From contig NZ_RJJT01000014.1 of assembly GCF_003938655.1 (NCBI RefSeq), forward strand, positions 116,349-180,348: a DNA stretch of 64,000 bases. The letters are read 5' to 3'. The notes under the pieces are model-generated. The model did no database searches. It was not told where the DNA came from and saw nothing but the letters and a program-made list of their open reading frames with translations. Each line of letters begins with the position of its first letter. The first letter of the stretch is position 1. Positions 8,151-16,705 of this stretch are shown one piece after another. The stretch comes from Rhizobium pisi. GTDB lineage: Bacteria; Pseudomonadota; Alphaproteobacteria; Rhizobiales; Rhizobiaceae. Position numbers and translations under genes: made by a program.

Positions 8151-9029
8151 CTATCCCGCCATTTGCCTGATGCTTTTTCTCCGCACCATCCATGCAGAAT
8201 GCGCTGCGATCGCCGCCACCAGGATGCCGCCGCCGAGGAGTGTCATCGTCGCCGGCGTTTCTGCAAGAATCAGCCAGACCCAGATCGGTGCAAGCACCGT
8301 TTCGAGCAGGTAGAACATGCCGACTTCAGGGCCGGAGAGGTAACGCGGGCCGGTCGCCAGGCACCAGAAGGCGAGCGGCATCATGACCGCGCCGTTGAGG
8401 ACGATCCAGGCGGGATGTGCGATCGAAAAACCGCCCGCCGGCATGAGGGCGATCAAACCGACCGTCGCCGGCAGCACCGTCGAAAGCAGCGAGACGAAGC
8501 CCATTTCACTGCCGGAGGCGCGGCTGATGGTGATGGCGGCTGCGATGATAAAGGCGGTCAGCAACGCCATGGCGTCGCCGAAGAGATGTCCGCCCGAAAG
8601 CCCATCGCGCACGATCAGGCCGACGCCGAAGATCATCGCCGCCATGGCGATCAGCGTTGCTGCCGCCGGCCGTTCCTTGAGGAAGATCCAGGAAAGCAGG
8701 GCGGCGAACATCGGATTGAAGGCGACGATGAAAACCACATTGGCGGTCGAGGTGTTGAAGACCGCTAGAAGAAAGATCACCGTTGTCAGGCCGTAGAGCA
8801 CACCGGTGATGAGCCCCGGCCAGCCTGGTACGAGCAGCGGCCAGCGCCCGTTGGCGATCCGCAGCACTGCGGCAACCACCAACGTCACGACAAGGGTCGC
8901 GATGCTTCTCGCTGCAAGGATCGACCACAGCTCGCCATCGGCAAGCCTCGTGAGCGGGATATCCACGGAAAGTGCCAGCCCGCCGATCGCCGTCAGCAGC
9001 AGGCCCTTCCGATGGTTGGTGGGGAACAT
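8151..9029 (-). CDS. DMT/EamA family membrane transporter
   Basis: A 292-residue inner-membrane protein with about ten hydrophobic helices in two homologous EamA halves, as usual for the drug/metabolite transporter superfamily. Visible segments include LLTAIGGLALSVDIPLTRL near the start and FNPMFAALLSWIFLKERP, the conserved end of the first repeat; the second ends ETVLAPIWVWLILAE. Such proteins export amino acids or other small metabolites, but the substrate cannot be inferred. Its ATG directly abuts the stop codon of bpt (9029/9030), so the two are almost certainly co-transcribed. Confidence 0.88.
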   Translation of the reverse strand: MFPTNHRKGLLLTAIGGLALSVDIPLTRLADGELWSILAARSIATLVVTLVVAAVLRIANGRWPLLVPGWPGLITGVLYGLTTVIFLLAVFNTSTANVVFIVAFNPMFAALLSWIFLKERPAAATLIAMAAMIFGVGLIVRDGLSGGHLFGDAMALLTAFIIAAAITISRASGSEMGFVSLLSTVLPATVGLIALMPAGGFSIAHPAWIVLNGAVMMPLAFWCLATGPRYLSGPEVGMFYLLETVLAPIWVWLILAETPATMTLLGGGILVAAIAAHSAWMVRRKSIRQMAG

Positions 9030-9806
9030 TCAGTCGTGGGTACTCTCGGGCATGGATGCGGGATCGAAACGTTCCCAGCCGCGCGGGGTCAGATGTTCCT
9101 GCGGCTGGAAGCGCGTCTTGTAATCCATCTTCCGCGATCCTTGCACCCAGTATCCGAGATAGACATGCGGCAGGCCGAGCGCTTTCGTGCGCCTGACATG
9201 GTCGAGAATCATGAAGGTGCCGAGCGAGCGCCGCTCGAGCGCCGGGTTGAAATAGGAATAGACCATCGACAGCCCGTCGCTCATCGTATCGGTCAACGCC
9301 GCGGCAAGCAGCTCGCCCTTCGGCCGCTGCTCCAGCCCGGAGCCTTCCTCGCGTCGGCGATATTCGATGATTCTCGTGTTCACATGCGTGTCTTCGACCA
9401 TGATCGCATAGTCGAGCACGGTCATATCGGACATGCCGCCCTGCTGGTGGCGAAAATCGAGATAGCGTCGGAAGAGCGAATATTGCTCGCTGGAAGGCTG
9501 GGCTGCGAATTCGGTGGCGATGACATCCGAATTGGCGGCGAGCACCCGCTTCATCGATTTCGTCGGCTCGAATTCCTGGGCGAGAATTCGTACGGAAACG
9601 CAGGCGCGACAGGATTCGCAGGCCGGGCGATAGGCGATGTTCTGTGAACGGCGGAAGCCGCCCTGCGTCAGGATATCATTCATCTCGGCGGCGCGCGGGC
9701 CGACCAGATGGGTGAAAACCTTACGCTCCATCTCGTGCGGCAGATACGGACACGTAGCCGGAGCCGTCAGATAAAACTGCGGGGATGGCGTTGTCTGCGT
9801 ATTCAT
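9030..9806 (-). CDS. bpt: Aspartate/glutamate leucyltransferase (bacterial protein transferase)
   Basis: Transfers Leu from Leu-tRNA to proteins with N-terminal Asp or Glu, making them N-degron substrates for ClpS-ClpAP. The 258-residue protein has the ATE1-like organisation: N-terminal Cys-rich segment (CPYLPHEMERKVFTHL; then ACESCRACVSVRI) and C-terminal GNAT-like part (VYSYFNPALERRSLGTFMILDH; LGYWVQGSRKMDYK). Start ATG 9806 (MNTQTTPSP) fits the family; an in-frame extension of 16 codons exists upstream. It is followed without spacing by the DMT transporter gene. ClpS and ClpA are not in this window. Confidence 0.93.
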   Translation of the reverse strand: MNTQTTPSPQFYLTAPATCPYLPHEMERKVFTHLVGPRAAEMNDILTQGGFRRSQNIAYRPACESCRACVSVRILAQEFEPTKSMKRVLAANSDVIATEFAAQPSSEQYSLFRRYLDFRHQQGGMSDMTVLDYAIMVEDTHVNTRIIEYRRREEGSGLEQRPKGELLAAALTDTMSDGLSMVYSYFNPALERRSLGTFMILDHVRRTKALGLPHVYLGYWVQGSRKMDYKTRFQPQEHLTPRGWERFDPASMPESTHD

Positions 9807-9954
9807 TTGTCGCGGAAGTTTCCTTATCGAGACAGTGCCGTTTTCTGACAGCATGACCTAAGAATAAAAAACGTCAACAGCGGGACGGTTTTCGCCCTTC
9901 ATTTCAGTCCTCTAATTTTAGATATGGAGCGTCGCGGGCACCCGGCAAAGGGAA

Positions 9955-9978
9955 GGCGGAGACTTTTTTGTCTCCGCC
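9955..9978 (-). terminator. Hairpin downstream of the RDD gene
   Basis: A perfect 9-base stem, GGCGGAGAC with GTCTCCGCC, and a loop of six identical bases, 20 bases after the stop of the RDD gene on the minus strand. The T-run after it is poor, so termination may be weak or the hairpin may only protect the mRNA end. Confidence 0.5.
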
Positions 9979-9998
9979 GCGAAGTCTCGACCGAAGTT

Positions 9999-10457
9999 TC
10001 AGGCAGTGCGTATCGTCGCCGTGCCGACCAGCAGGTCGTGGATGAGACGGCTGCGTTCGATAAACAGGCCGGCGAGCAGGATGAGCGGCGTCAGAACCGA
10101 GTTGAGGATCCAGAACAGCGCCAGATGCACGATTGCCGTCAGGAAATCCATCGGCCGCCCGTCGACGCGCACGATCGCGATCCCCATTGCGCGCATGCCG
10201 AGCGAGGCCTGGCTCGGTCCGCCCACAGTCAGGCCGAAGTAAATGCCGGCGACGATGACGAAGAGGGCAGGGTAGAGAAAGAAGCCGAGCCCAAGCGTGA
10301 CGATCGACAGGAAGAACAGCACGATCGCCGCGGGAATGCAGAGCAGCGCCACGATGACATAGTCGAGAATGAAAGCGAAGACGCGGCGGCTCAACACGCC
10401 GCTATAGGCGCGCCAGTCCTCCGGTGCGGCATAAAGCGGATTGGGGTTGTAGCTCAT
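9999..10457 (-). CDS. RDD family membrane protein
   Basis: A 152-residue protein with the RDD domain. RRVFAFILDYVIVALLCIP carries the Arg and Asp that name the family, and GGPSQASLGMRAMGIAIV is the usual loop after the second membrane segment. Three hydrophobic stretches are visible. RDD proteins are poorly understood; some are proposed to be Na+/H+ antiporters. ATG 10457 (MSYNPNPLY) was chosen because GGAGATTGAG precedes it (minus strand). Upstream lies a palindromic repeat, not another gene. Confidence 0.85.
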   Translation of the reverse strand: MSYNPNPLYAAPEDWRAYSGVLSRRVFAFILDYVIVALLCIPAAIVLFFLSIVTLGLGFFLYPALFVIVAGIYFGLTVGGPSQASLGMRAMGIAIVRVDGRPMDFLTAIVHLALFWILNSVLTPLILLAGLFIERSRLIHDLLVGTATIRTA

Positions 10458-10528
10458 CTCAATCTCCTGCGGAAAAGCGATGCCGCTGATATGGTATCGG
10501 CAGGGCAAAATGCAATAATCTGCCCCAG

Positions 10529-10640
10529 ATGCGGATGGTTTTAGGCCTGATCGGCCTAAAACCATCCGCATCTAAATCAAAGAAATAGAGCATGATGTCG
10601 TCTGAAAACCGCGGACACTTTTCGGCATCATGCTCCGATC
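10529..10640. repeat. RIME-like rhizobial palindromic intergenic element
   Basis: About 110 bases between the RDD gene start and the hemB stop. It holds two palindromes. The first, 10529-10573, is a near-perfect mirror (GATGCGGATGGTTTTAGGCC with its complement). The second, about 10593-10635, begins GAGCATGATG and ends CATCATGCTC. The linker (AAATCAAAGAAATAGAGC) is familiar from many rhizobial intergenic regions. Size and two-palindrome layout fit the RIME1 class of Rhizobium intergenic mosaic elements. Family assignment is from memory, not a search. Confidence 0.65.
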
Positions 10641-11652
10641 AGCGCTTCGCGAGAATTTTCGCCACCTCGATCGCGAAATAGGTGAGGATGCCGTCGCATC
10701 CCGCCCGCTTGAACGACAGCAGCGTTTCGAGCATTGCCCGCTCGCCGTCGATCCAGCCGTTCATCGCTGCTGCCTTGATCTGCGTGTATTCGCCGGAGAC
10801 CTGATAGGCGAAGGTCGGCAGGCCGAAGGCCTCCTTCATGCGCCAGCAGATGTCGAGATAGGGCAGGCCGGGCTTGACCATCAGCATGTCGGCGCCTTCC
10901 TCGACATCGAGCGCCGCGTCGCGGATCGCCTCGGTGCCGTTGGCGGGGTCGATATAGTAAGTCTTCTTGTCGCCCTTCAGCAGTCCGCCAGTCGAGATCG
11001 CCTCGCGGTAGGGACCGTAGAAGGCGGAGGCGAATTTCGTCGCATAGCTCATGATGCCGACGTTCTGGTGGCCGGCTGCGTCGAGCGCCAGGCGGATCGC
11101 GCCGATGCGCCCGTCCATCATCTCCGACGGCGCGATGATGTCGGCGCCGGCATCCGCCTGCATCACGGCGGCGCGCGCCACCTGATCCACCGTCTCGTCG
11201 TTGACGATCTCGCCGCCCCTGAGAATGCCGTCATGGCCGTGGCTGGTGAAAGGATCGAGTGCGACGTCGGTGATGACGCCGATATTGGGCACCGCCTTCT
11301 TGATCGCCGCTGTTGCCTGGTTGATCAGGTTATTGGCTTCGAGGCTGTTGGAGCCGGTCTCGTCGCGCAGCTCCATCTCGATATTCGGAAAGGTGGCGAG
11401 TGCGGGAATGCCGAGGCCGGCCGCTTCCCGCGCGGCTTCGACTGCTTTGTCGATGCTCATGCGATTGACGCCGGGCATGGCCGCGATCGGATCGACGATG
11501 CCGGAACCCGGCACGATGAAGATCGGCCAGATCAGGTCGTCGACCGTCAGCCGGTTCTCCTGTACCAGCCGGCGTGTCCAATCCGCCTTGCGGTTGCGCC
11601 GCATGCGGCGATGACCGGTGATGTCGTCGACGAGATGCGTCCTGTCCTGCAT
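10639..11652 (-). CDS. hemB: Delta-aminolevulinic acid dehydratase (porphobilinogen synthase)
   Basis: Condenses two 5-aminolevulinate molecules to porphobilinogen in haem synthesis. The 337-residue length is standard. The two Schiff-base lysine regions are present: MSYATKFASAFYGPYREA and the C-terminal MLMVKPGLPYLDI. The metal-site region is DVALDPFTSHGHDG, where Cys residues of zinc-type enzymes are replaced by Ala/Asp/Thr, as in the magnesium-dependent alphaproteobacterial enzymes. Start ATG 11652 (MQDRTHLV) gives the family length; the upstream in-frame region is repeat sequence. Transcribed alone, divergent from the DUF6163 gene. Confidence 0.96.
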   Translation of the reverse strand: MQDRTHLVDDITGHRRMRRNRKADWTRRLVQENRLTVDDLIWPIFIVPGSGIVDPIAAMPGVNRMSIDKAVEAAREAAGLGIPALATFPNIEMELRDETGSNSLEANNLINQATAAIKKAVPNIGVITDVALDPFTSHGHDGILRGGEIVNDETVDQVARAAVMQADAGADIIAPSEMMDGRIGAIRLALDAAGHQNVGIMSYATKFASAFYGPYREAISTGGLLKGDKKTYYIDPANGTEAIRDAALDVEEGADMLMVKPGLPYLDICWRMKEAFGLPTFAYQVSGEYTQIKAAAMNGWIDGERAMLETLLSFKRAGCDGILTYFAIEVAKILAKR

Positions 11653-11751
11653 GATATCTATCCTTGGCCCATTCCATTTATCGGAGCGCTCATTATCATG
11701 GCGCCTGGAAAATCCAAACCGGACGATTGGCCGCGGCGGAAAAACCCCTCG

Positions 11752-11841
11752 TGCATAACCCCGAAGTCGGAATCGATTTTCGGCAAGGATTATGCGCAAA
11801 CAAGTGATAGAGCGTCCCTAGCGCGTCGTGTCGGACGCGCG
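11752..11841. repeat. Rhizobial palindromic repeat between hemB and the DUF6163 gene
   Basis: Starts GTGCATAACC, has an inner mirror around GTCGGAATCGATTTTCGG, closes with GGATTATGCGC, and ends with a second hairpin, GCGCGTC (11821-11827) and GACGCGC (11834-11840). The GAATCGATTTTCGG motif recurs in the palindrome at 50904-50929, so the two belong to one repeat class. It sits inside the divergent promoter region of two genes. Confidence 0.6.
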
Positions 11842-11882
11842 GGCGTTCTTGTGAAGATGTAACCCGGACCGATGTTTGCGCT

Positions 11883-12320
11883 ATGGAAACCGATTCCCCG
11901 ACGATACCGAAACGCACACTGGCGGATCTCCTGTTCATCCTCTTCCTGAGGTTGGTGGCCGTATCCTGCTTTTGGTTCGGCCTGCAATATTGGGCGATGC
12001 TCGTCGGCTATTCGCTGGTCGGCGCCGGCCGCTTCGATCTTTTGAGTCTGCCATGGAAGGTGGCGAGCACCAGTCTCGCGGTGCTTTTTCCCGTCGCCTC
12101 CCTCGGTCTCTGGCTCACCGTCTCCTGGGGCCCTGTCATCTGGGTGCTGGCCGCCGGCGGTCAGATCCTCATGTATGGCCTGCTGCCTGATATTTTCGGC
12201 CCCAACAAGCTGATCATCCTGCTGCATGTCGTGGTCGCAGCCGTCTACTGGATTTTCCGCCTCTTGCTCTGGCTGGAAAAGCGCCGGCATCGCCGCCAGG
12301 TAAGTGTTGATTTACCCTGA
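11883..12320 (+). CDS. DUF6163-type small membrane protein
   Basis: A 145-residue integral membrane protein with about four hydrophobic helices, for example LFILFLRLVAVSCFWFGLQYW, and GLWLTVSWGPVIWVLAAGG followed by QILMYGL. It ends in a basic tail (LEKRRHRRQ). It matches my recollection of a rhizobial family of unknown function (DUF6163) found next to ldtR. It lies 128 bases upstream of ldtR on the same strand. No catalytic motif is visible. A role with the neighbouring cell-wall genes is possible but only suggested by position. Confidence 0.7.
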   Translation: METDSPTIPKRTLADLLFILFLRLVAVSCFWFGLQYWAMLVGYSLVGAGRFDLLSLPWKVASTSLAVLFPVASLGLWLTVSWGPVIWVLAAGGQILMYGLLPDIFGPNKLIILLHVVVAAVYWIFRLLLWLEKRRHRRQVSVDLP

Positions 12321-12448
12321 GACAACGTGGGGTTTCCGGTAAGGCTCCATTAAGCCTGCGGTTTAAGTCGAATTTTATATGTATTCGATAGGGTCTCACT
12401 CAAGGCGGGAAGAAAACACACCGCCAACCAAACAGTGAGGCAGTCATC

Positions 12449-12964
12449 ATGAATACGAAAATCAAGCCGCAGGCGGTATCGAACTTCCGTGACCAGCAGG
12501 ATCAGGGCATCCGTGATCTTTACATGGAGTCCCTTCATCTCGTTGAACGTCTTCATCGCCGTCTTCTCGACGTCATCAAGGACGAGTTCGACCGTCAGGG
12601 TCGCAGCGATGTCAACGCCATCCAGGCGCTGCTCCTTTTCAACATCGGCAATTCCGAGCTGACTGCCGGCGAGCTGCGCTCGCGTGGCTACTATCTCGGC
12701 TCCAACGTGTCCTACAACGTGAAGAAGCTGGTCGATCTCGGCTTCATCAACCACCAGCGCTCACGCATCGACCGCCGCTCGGTCCGCATCAGCTTGACCG
12801 AAACCGGCCAGGACATCGCCGAAACGGTCGCTAAGCTCTACGAACGCCACATCGCCTCGATCGACAAGGTCGGCGGCATCGGCACCGACGAGTTCACGCA
12901 GATGAACAAGCTGCTCCAGCGTCTGGACCGTTTCTGGAACGACCAGATCCTGTATCGCCTCTAA
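12449..12964 (+). CDS. ldtR: MarR family transcriptional regulator LdtR
   Basis: A 171-residue winged-helix regulator. The MarR core is visible: HRRLLDVIKDEFDRQGRSDVN, recognition helix SRGYYLGSNVSYNVKKLVDLGF and wing HQRSRIDRRSVRISLTETG. It matches LdtR, described in Liberibacter asiaticus and Sinorhizobium meliloti as regulator of the L,D-transpeptidase gene ldtP and of osmotic stress tolerance; a transpeptidase gene lies 437 bases downstream. A terminator hairpin separates the two, so LdtR acts in trans on the ldtP promoter rather than through shared transcription. Confidence 0.9.
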   Translation: MNTKIKPQAVSNFRDQQDQGIRDLYMESLHLVERLHRRLLDVIKDEFDRQGRSDVNAIQALLLFNIGNSELTAGELRSRGYYLGSNVSYNVKKLVDLGFINHQRSRIDRRSVRISLTETGQDIAETVAKLYERHIASIDKVGGIGTDEFTQMNKLLQRLDRFWNDQILYRL

Positions 12965-13400
12965 GACCCGAGGCCTCCTTCCAGGGTTGACGAAAACCGG
13001 ATGCGTTCCCCGCGCGTCCGGTTTTGCCGTTTGCCCTTGCGTGGCATCTTTGCAACGCATGGCAGGCAAGCGCAAAGGCCTGTATTCAAGCCGTTTTTTA
13101 GCCGTTATTAACCGGCACGGTTTACCCGTCGTATGGTTCGTTGCATCGCGTTCCCGGCACCGGCAGTCCGTCTTCCGACCCGGCAACACGAATTGGCCAT
13201 ATTGGTGTGGCAGCGGAAGGCTTAACAACCGGCCCTTTCAATGGACCAGGAACGTCCAGGTTTTCCTATCGCAATCTTGTGAAGGGACGACGGAATCTCC
13301 TGATGCGCCGGTACAGGAATAGATGGGATCTGCGTTGAAAGCGCAGTGATATCGCAAAGGGCCGCGCCTCCTTGATAGCGGCATTGAGTGGTTGGGACGA
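12965..13400. other. Intergenic region between ldtR and ldtP
   Basis: 436 bases with no credible gene. It contains the ldtR terminator at 12993-13025, then presumably the ldtP promoter and the LdtR binding site. I see no strong palindrome that could be named as the operator. Weak reading frames here lack ribosome binding sites. Confidence 0.6.
12993..13025 (+). terminator. Rho-independent terminator of ldtR
   Basis: AAAACCGGATGCG (12993-13005) pairs with CGCGTCCGGTTTT (13013-13025) with a single G-T wobble. The stem ends in four T bases. It lies 29 bases after the ldtR stop. Confidence 0.75.
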
Positions 13401-14702
13401 ATGTCGAAGAAAAACGGAATTGAAGCTCTCTCGCGCCGCGCTTTCCTTGCGTCCGCGGCAACGGTCGGGGCCAGCGCGATTGCCGCGCCGGCCTTTGCGC
13501 AATCGGCGCTCGATACGCTGATCAACGCGCCGCGCCGCGGCAACTGGGACGACCAGTTCGACGCCAAGGCGGCTTCGCGCACGGCAACCGCCGTCCTTTC
13601 CAACACGCCGATCCTCGGCCCCCAGTCGGTCGCAAGCGCACAGCAGGCGATCATGCAGTATCAACAGATCGCGGCTGCTGGCGGTTGGCCGCAGGTCAAT
13701 CCCGGTGACCAACGCCTGCAGCTCGGCGCCTCCGATCCTTCCGTCCAGGCGCTGCGCCAGCGCCTTGCGATCACCGGCGACCTGCCGCGCGAGGCCGGCA
13801 TGTCGAGCGCCTTCGATTCCTATGTCGATGGCGCCGTCAAGCGCTTCCAGGCGCGTCACGGCCTGCCGGCCGATGGCGTTCTCGGCGAATTCACGCTGAA
13901 GGCGATGAACATCCCGGCCGATGTGCGCCTGCAGCAGTTGAACACCAATCTGATCCGCCTGCAGACTTTCCCGGAAGATTTGGGCCGCCGCCACCTGATG
14001 GTCAACATTCCGGCCGCCTATGTGGAAGCCGTTGAAGACGGCAGCGTTGCGACGCGCCACACCGCCGTTGTCGGCCGTCTGAGCCGCCCGACACATCTGG
14101 TCAACTCGAAGATCTACGAAGTCATTCTGAACCCGTACTGGACTGCGCCGCGCTCGATCGTCGAAAAGGACATCATGCCGCTGATGCGCAAGGATCCGAC
14201 CTATCTCGAAAAGAACGCCATCCGCCTGATCGACGGCAAGGGCAACGAAGTCGCCCCGGAGACGGTTGACTGGAACGGCGAGGCACCGAACCTGATGTTC
14301 CGTCAGGACCCGGGCAAGATCAACGCCATGGCGTCGACGAAGATCAATTTCTACAACAAGAACGGCGAGTACATGCACGACACGCCGCAGCAGGGCCTGT
14401 TCAACAAGCTCATGCGCTTTGAATCGTCGGGCTGCGTGCGCGTCCAGAACGTCCGCGACTTGTCGACCTGGCTGCTGCGCGAAACACCCGGCTGGAATCG
14501 CCAGCAGATGGAGCAGGTGATCGCAAGCGGCACCAACACGCCGATCAAGCTGGCGACCGAAGTTCCCGTTTATTTCGTCTATATCTCGGCCTGGGGCATG
14601 CCCGACGGCGTCGTCCAGTTCCGAGACGACATCTATCAGATGGACGGCAATGCCGAACTCGCGCTCGATACCACGGCTGGCATGGAGCAGCCGGTCCAGT
14701 AA
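13401..14702 (+). CDS. ldtP: L,D-transpeptidase (YkuD family), exported by Tat
   Basis: A 433-residue periplasmic enzyme that forms or remodels 3-3 peptidoglycan cross-links. The N-terminus has a twin-arginine signal (SRRAFLASAATVGASAIAAP, cleavage near AFAQS). A peptidoglycan-binding domain follows (VDGAVKRFQARHGLPADGVLGE, about residues 140-170), then the YkuD catalytic domain with YMHDTPQQGLF and the nucleophile Cys345 in SSGCVRVQN. The overall plan resembles E. coli YcbB/LdtD. ATG 13401 was chosen; a TTG nine bases earlier is also in frame. It is preceded by ldtR and ended by its own terminator. Confidence 0.93.
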   Translation: MSKKNGIEALSRRAFLASAATVGASAIAAPAFAQSALDTLINAPRRGNWDDQFDAKAASRTATAVLSNTPILGPQSVASAQQAIMQYQQIAAAGGWPQVNPGDQRLQLGASDPSVQALRQRLAITGDLPREAGMSSAFDSYVDGAVKRFQARHGLPADGVLGEFTLKAMNIPADVRLQQLNTNLIRLQTFPEDLGRRHLMVNIPAAYVEAVEDGSVATRHTAVVGRLSRPTHLVNSKIYEVILNPYWTAPRSIVEKDIMPLMRKDPTYLEKNAIRLIDGKGNEVAPETVDWNGEAPNLMFRQDPGKINAMASTKINFYNKNGEYMHDTPQQGLFNKLMRFESSGCVRVQNVRDLSTWLLRETPGWNRQQMEQVIASGTNTPIKLATEVPVYFVYISAWGMPDGVVQFRDDIYQMDGNAELALDTTAGMEQPVQ

Positions 14703-14730
14703 GCGGACGACTCTGTACCGTGATTTTTGA

Positions 14731-14757
14731 ACCGCGCCTCTCGGGCGCGGTTTTTTT
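14731..14757 (+). terminator. Rho-independent terminator of ldtP
   Basis: ACCGCGCC (14731-14738) pairs with GGCGCGGT (14744-14751) around a five-base loop, followed by a seven-T run. It lies 28 bases after the ldtP stop. Confidence 0.88.
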
Positions 14758-14920
14758 ATGCCGGGGAGTGTGCTCCATAACAGGGTTCCCCAAGCATCGA
14801 CGTAGCGTGGCCGCAAAAAGAGCGGAGCGCGCGCTTTGCCCAGCAAATGTCGTTCTTCGTATTGCTCTCGCTTCGGCGGAAGGCTAATACGTCAGCGCAT
14901 TCCAGTTGAGGAGCCCGCCC

Positions 14921-16219
14921 ATGACCAATGCTTCCACCGAATCCTTCTTCAATCGCTCGCTTGCGGACGTCGATCCGGAAATCTTTGGCGCGATCGGAAA
15001 GGAACTCGGTCGCCAACGGCACGAGATCGAACTGATCGCATCCGAGAACATCGTCTCCCGCGCCGTGTTGGAAGCCCAGGGCTCCATCATGACCAACAAA
15101 TATGCCGAGGGTTACCCCGGCAAGCGTTATTACGGCGGCTGCCAGTTCGTCGATATCGCCGAGGAACTGGCGATCGAGCGCGCCAAGAAGCTGTTCGGCG
15201 TCAATTTCGCCAACGTCCAGCCGAATTCCGGCTCGCAGATGAACCAGGCCGTGTTCCTGGCGCTGCTGCAGCCCGGCGACACCTTCATGGGTCTCGATCT
15301 CAATTCGGGTGGCCACCTCACGCATGGTTCGCCGGTCAACATGTCCGGCAAGTGGTTCAACGTCGTTTCCTACGGTGTTCGCGAAGGCGACAACCTGCTC
15401 GACATGGACGAAGTCGAGCGCAAGGCTAAGGAAACCAAGCCGAAGCTGATCATCGCCGGCGGCACCGCCTATTCCCGCATCTGGGACTGGAAGCGTTTCC
15501 GCGAGATCGCCGACTCGGTAGGTGCTTACCTGATGGTCGACATGGCTCATATCGCCGGCCTGGTTGCTGGCGGTCAGCATCCGTCTCCGTTCCCGCATTG
15601 CCATGTCGCGACGACCACGACCCACAAGTCGCTGCGCGGTCCGCGCGGCGGCGTCATCCTCACCAATGACGAGGATCTGGCCAAGAAGTTCAATTCGGCC
15701 GTCTTCCCTGGTCTGCAGGGCGGTCCGCTGATGCACATCATCGCCGCCAAGGCCGTCGCCTTCGGCGAAGCGCTGCAGCCGGAGTTCAAGGATTACGCCG
15801 CTCAGGTCGTCAAGAACGCCCGGGCGCTTGCCGAAACGCTGATCGCTGGCGGCCTCGACGTTGTCTCCGGCGGCACCGACAACCACCTGATGCTCGTCGA
15901 CCTGCGCAAGAAGAACGCCACCGGCAAGCGCGCCGAGGCAGCTCTCGGCCGCGCCTACGTCACCTGCAACAAGAACGGCATTCCCTTCGACCCGGAAAAG
16001 CCCTTTGTCACCTCGGGCGTGCGCTTGGGCGCACCGGCAGGCACGACCCGTGGCTTCAAGGAAGCGGAATTCCGCGAAATCGGCAATCTCATCGTCGAGG
16101 TTCTCGACGGCCTGAAGGTCGCCAACTCCGATGAAGGCAACGCCGCCGTCGAAGCCGCCGTGCGCGGCAAGGTGGTCAATCTGACCGACCGCTTCCCTAT
16201 GTATGGCTACATGGGGTAA
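14921..16219 (+). CDS. glyA: Serine hydroxymethyltransferase
   Basis: The PLP enzyme that converts serine plus tetrahydrofolate to glycine plus 5,10-methylene-THF, the main source of one-carbon units. It is 432 residues long. Diagnostic elements are IELIASENIVSRAV, NKYAEGYPGKRYYGG, SGGHLTHGSPVNMSG and the PLP-lysine segment ATTTTHKSLRGPRGG. ATG 14921 has a GAGGAG about 10 bases upstream. It is the first gene of a glyA-nrdR-ribD-ribE run, with nrdR only 9 bases downstream. No glycine riboswitch-like structure was recognised in the 160-base leader. Confidence 0.97.
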   Translation: MTNASTESFFNRSLADVDPEIFGAIGKELGRQRHEIELIASENIVSRAVLEAQGSIMTNKYAEGYPGKRYYGGCQFVDIAEELAIERAKKLFGVNFANVQPNSGSQMNQAVFLALLQPGDTFMGLDLNSGGHLTHGSPVNMSGKWFNVVSYGVREGDNLLDMDEVERKAKETKPKLIIAGGTAYSRIWDWKRFREIADSVGAYLMVDMAHIAGLVAGGQHPSPFPHCHVATTTTHKSLRGPRGGVILTNDEDLAKKFNSAVFPGLQGGPLMHIIAAKAVAFGEALQPEFKDYAAQVVKNARALAETLIAGGLDVVSGGTDNHLMLVDLRKKNATGKRAEAALGRAYVTCNKNGIPFDPEKPFVTSGVRLGAPAGTTRGFKEAEFREIGNLIVEVLDGLKVANSDEGNAAVEAAVRGKVVNLTDRFPMYGYMG

Positions 16220-16228
16220 GGAGTAGGG

Positions 16229-16705
16229 ATGCGCTGCCCCTATTGCGGTTCGGAAGACACCCAGGTTAAGGATTCGCGTCCGGCGGAGGACAATACGTCC
16301 ATCCGCCGGCGGCGCATCTGTCCGGATTGCGGCGGCCGTTTCACCACCTTCGAGCGCGTGCAACTGCGCGAGCTGATGGTCATCAAGAAGACTGGCCGCA
16401 AGGTGCCCTTCGATCGCGACAAGCTGGTGCGCTCGTTCGAAGTGGCGCTGCGCAAGCGCCCCGTCGAGCGCGACCGCATCGAGCGTGCCGTTTCCGGCAT
16501 CGTCCGCCGGCTTGAAAGCTCCGGCGAGACCGAGATTTCCTCCGAGCAGATCGGCCTACAGGTGCTCGAAGCCATGAAGAGCCTCGACGATGTCGGCTTC
16601 GTGCGCTACGCCTCGGTCTATCGGGATTTCTCCCTTGCCGAGGATTTCGAGAAAGTCATTTCGGAAATCAACGCCAAGATCGCCCGCGATCCGCTGGACG
16701 TATGA
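16229..16705 (+). CDS. nrdR: Transcriptional repressor NrdR
   Basis: A 158-residue regulator of ribonucleotide reductase genes. It has the N-terminal zinc ribbon (MRCPYCGSEDTQVKDSRP; then CPDCGGRFTTFERV), which binds the NrdR box, and an ATP-cone domain (VIKKTGRKVPFDRDKLVRSF; EQIGLQVLEAMKSLD) that senses ATP/dATP. It lies between glyA and ribD, a conserved order in alphaproteobacteria, and its stop overlaps the ribD start by four bases (ATGA). Confidence 0.97.
   Translation: MRCPYCGSEDTQVKDSRPAEDNTSIRRRRICPDCGGRFTTFERVQLRELMVIKKTGRKVPFDRDKLVRSFEVALRKRPVERDRIERAVSGIVRRLESSGETEISSEQIGLQVLEAMKSLDDVGFVRYASVYRDFSLAEDFEKVISEINAKIARDPLDV

Noticed and set aside
14758..14920. Riboswitch in the glyA leader
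   Set aside because: No tandem glycine-aptamer or SAM-type pattern recognised in the 160 bases.
14756..16363. 535-codon open frame opposite glyA
   Set aside because: Shadow of glyA and nrdR, no ribosome site and no recognisable domain.
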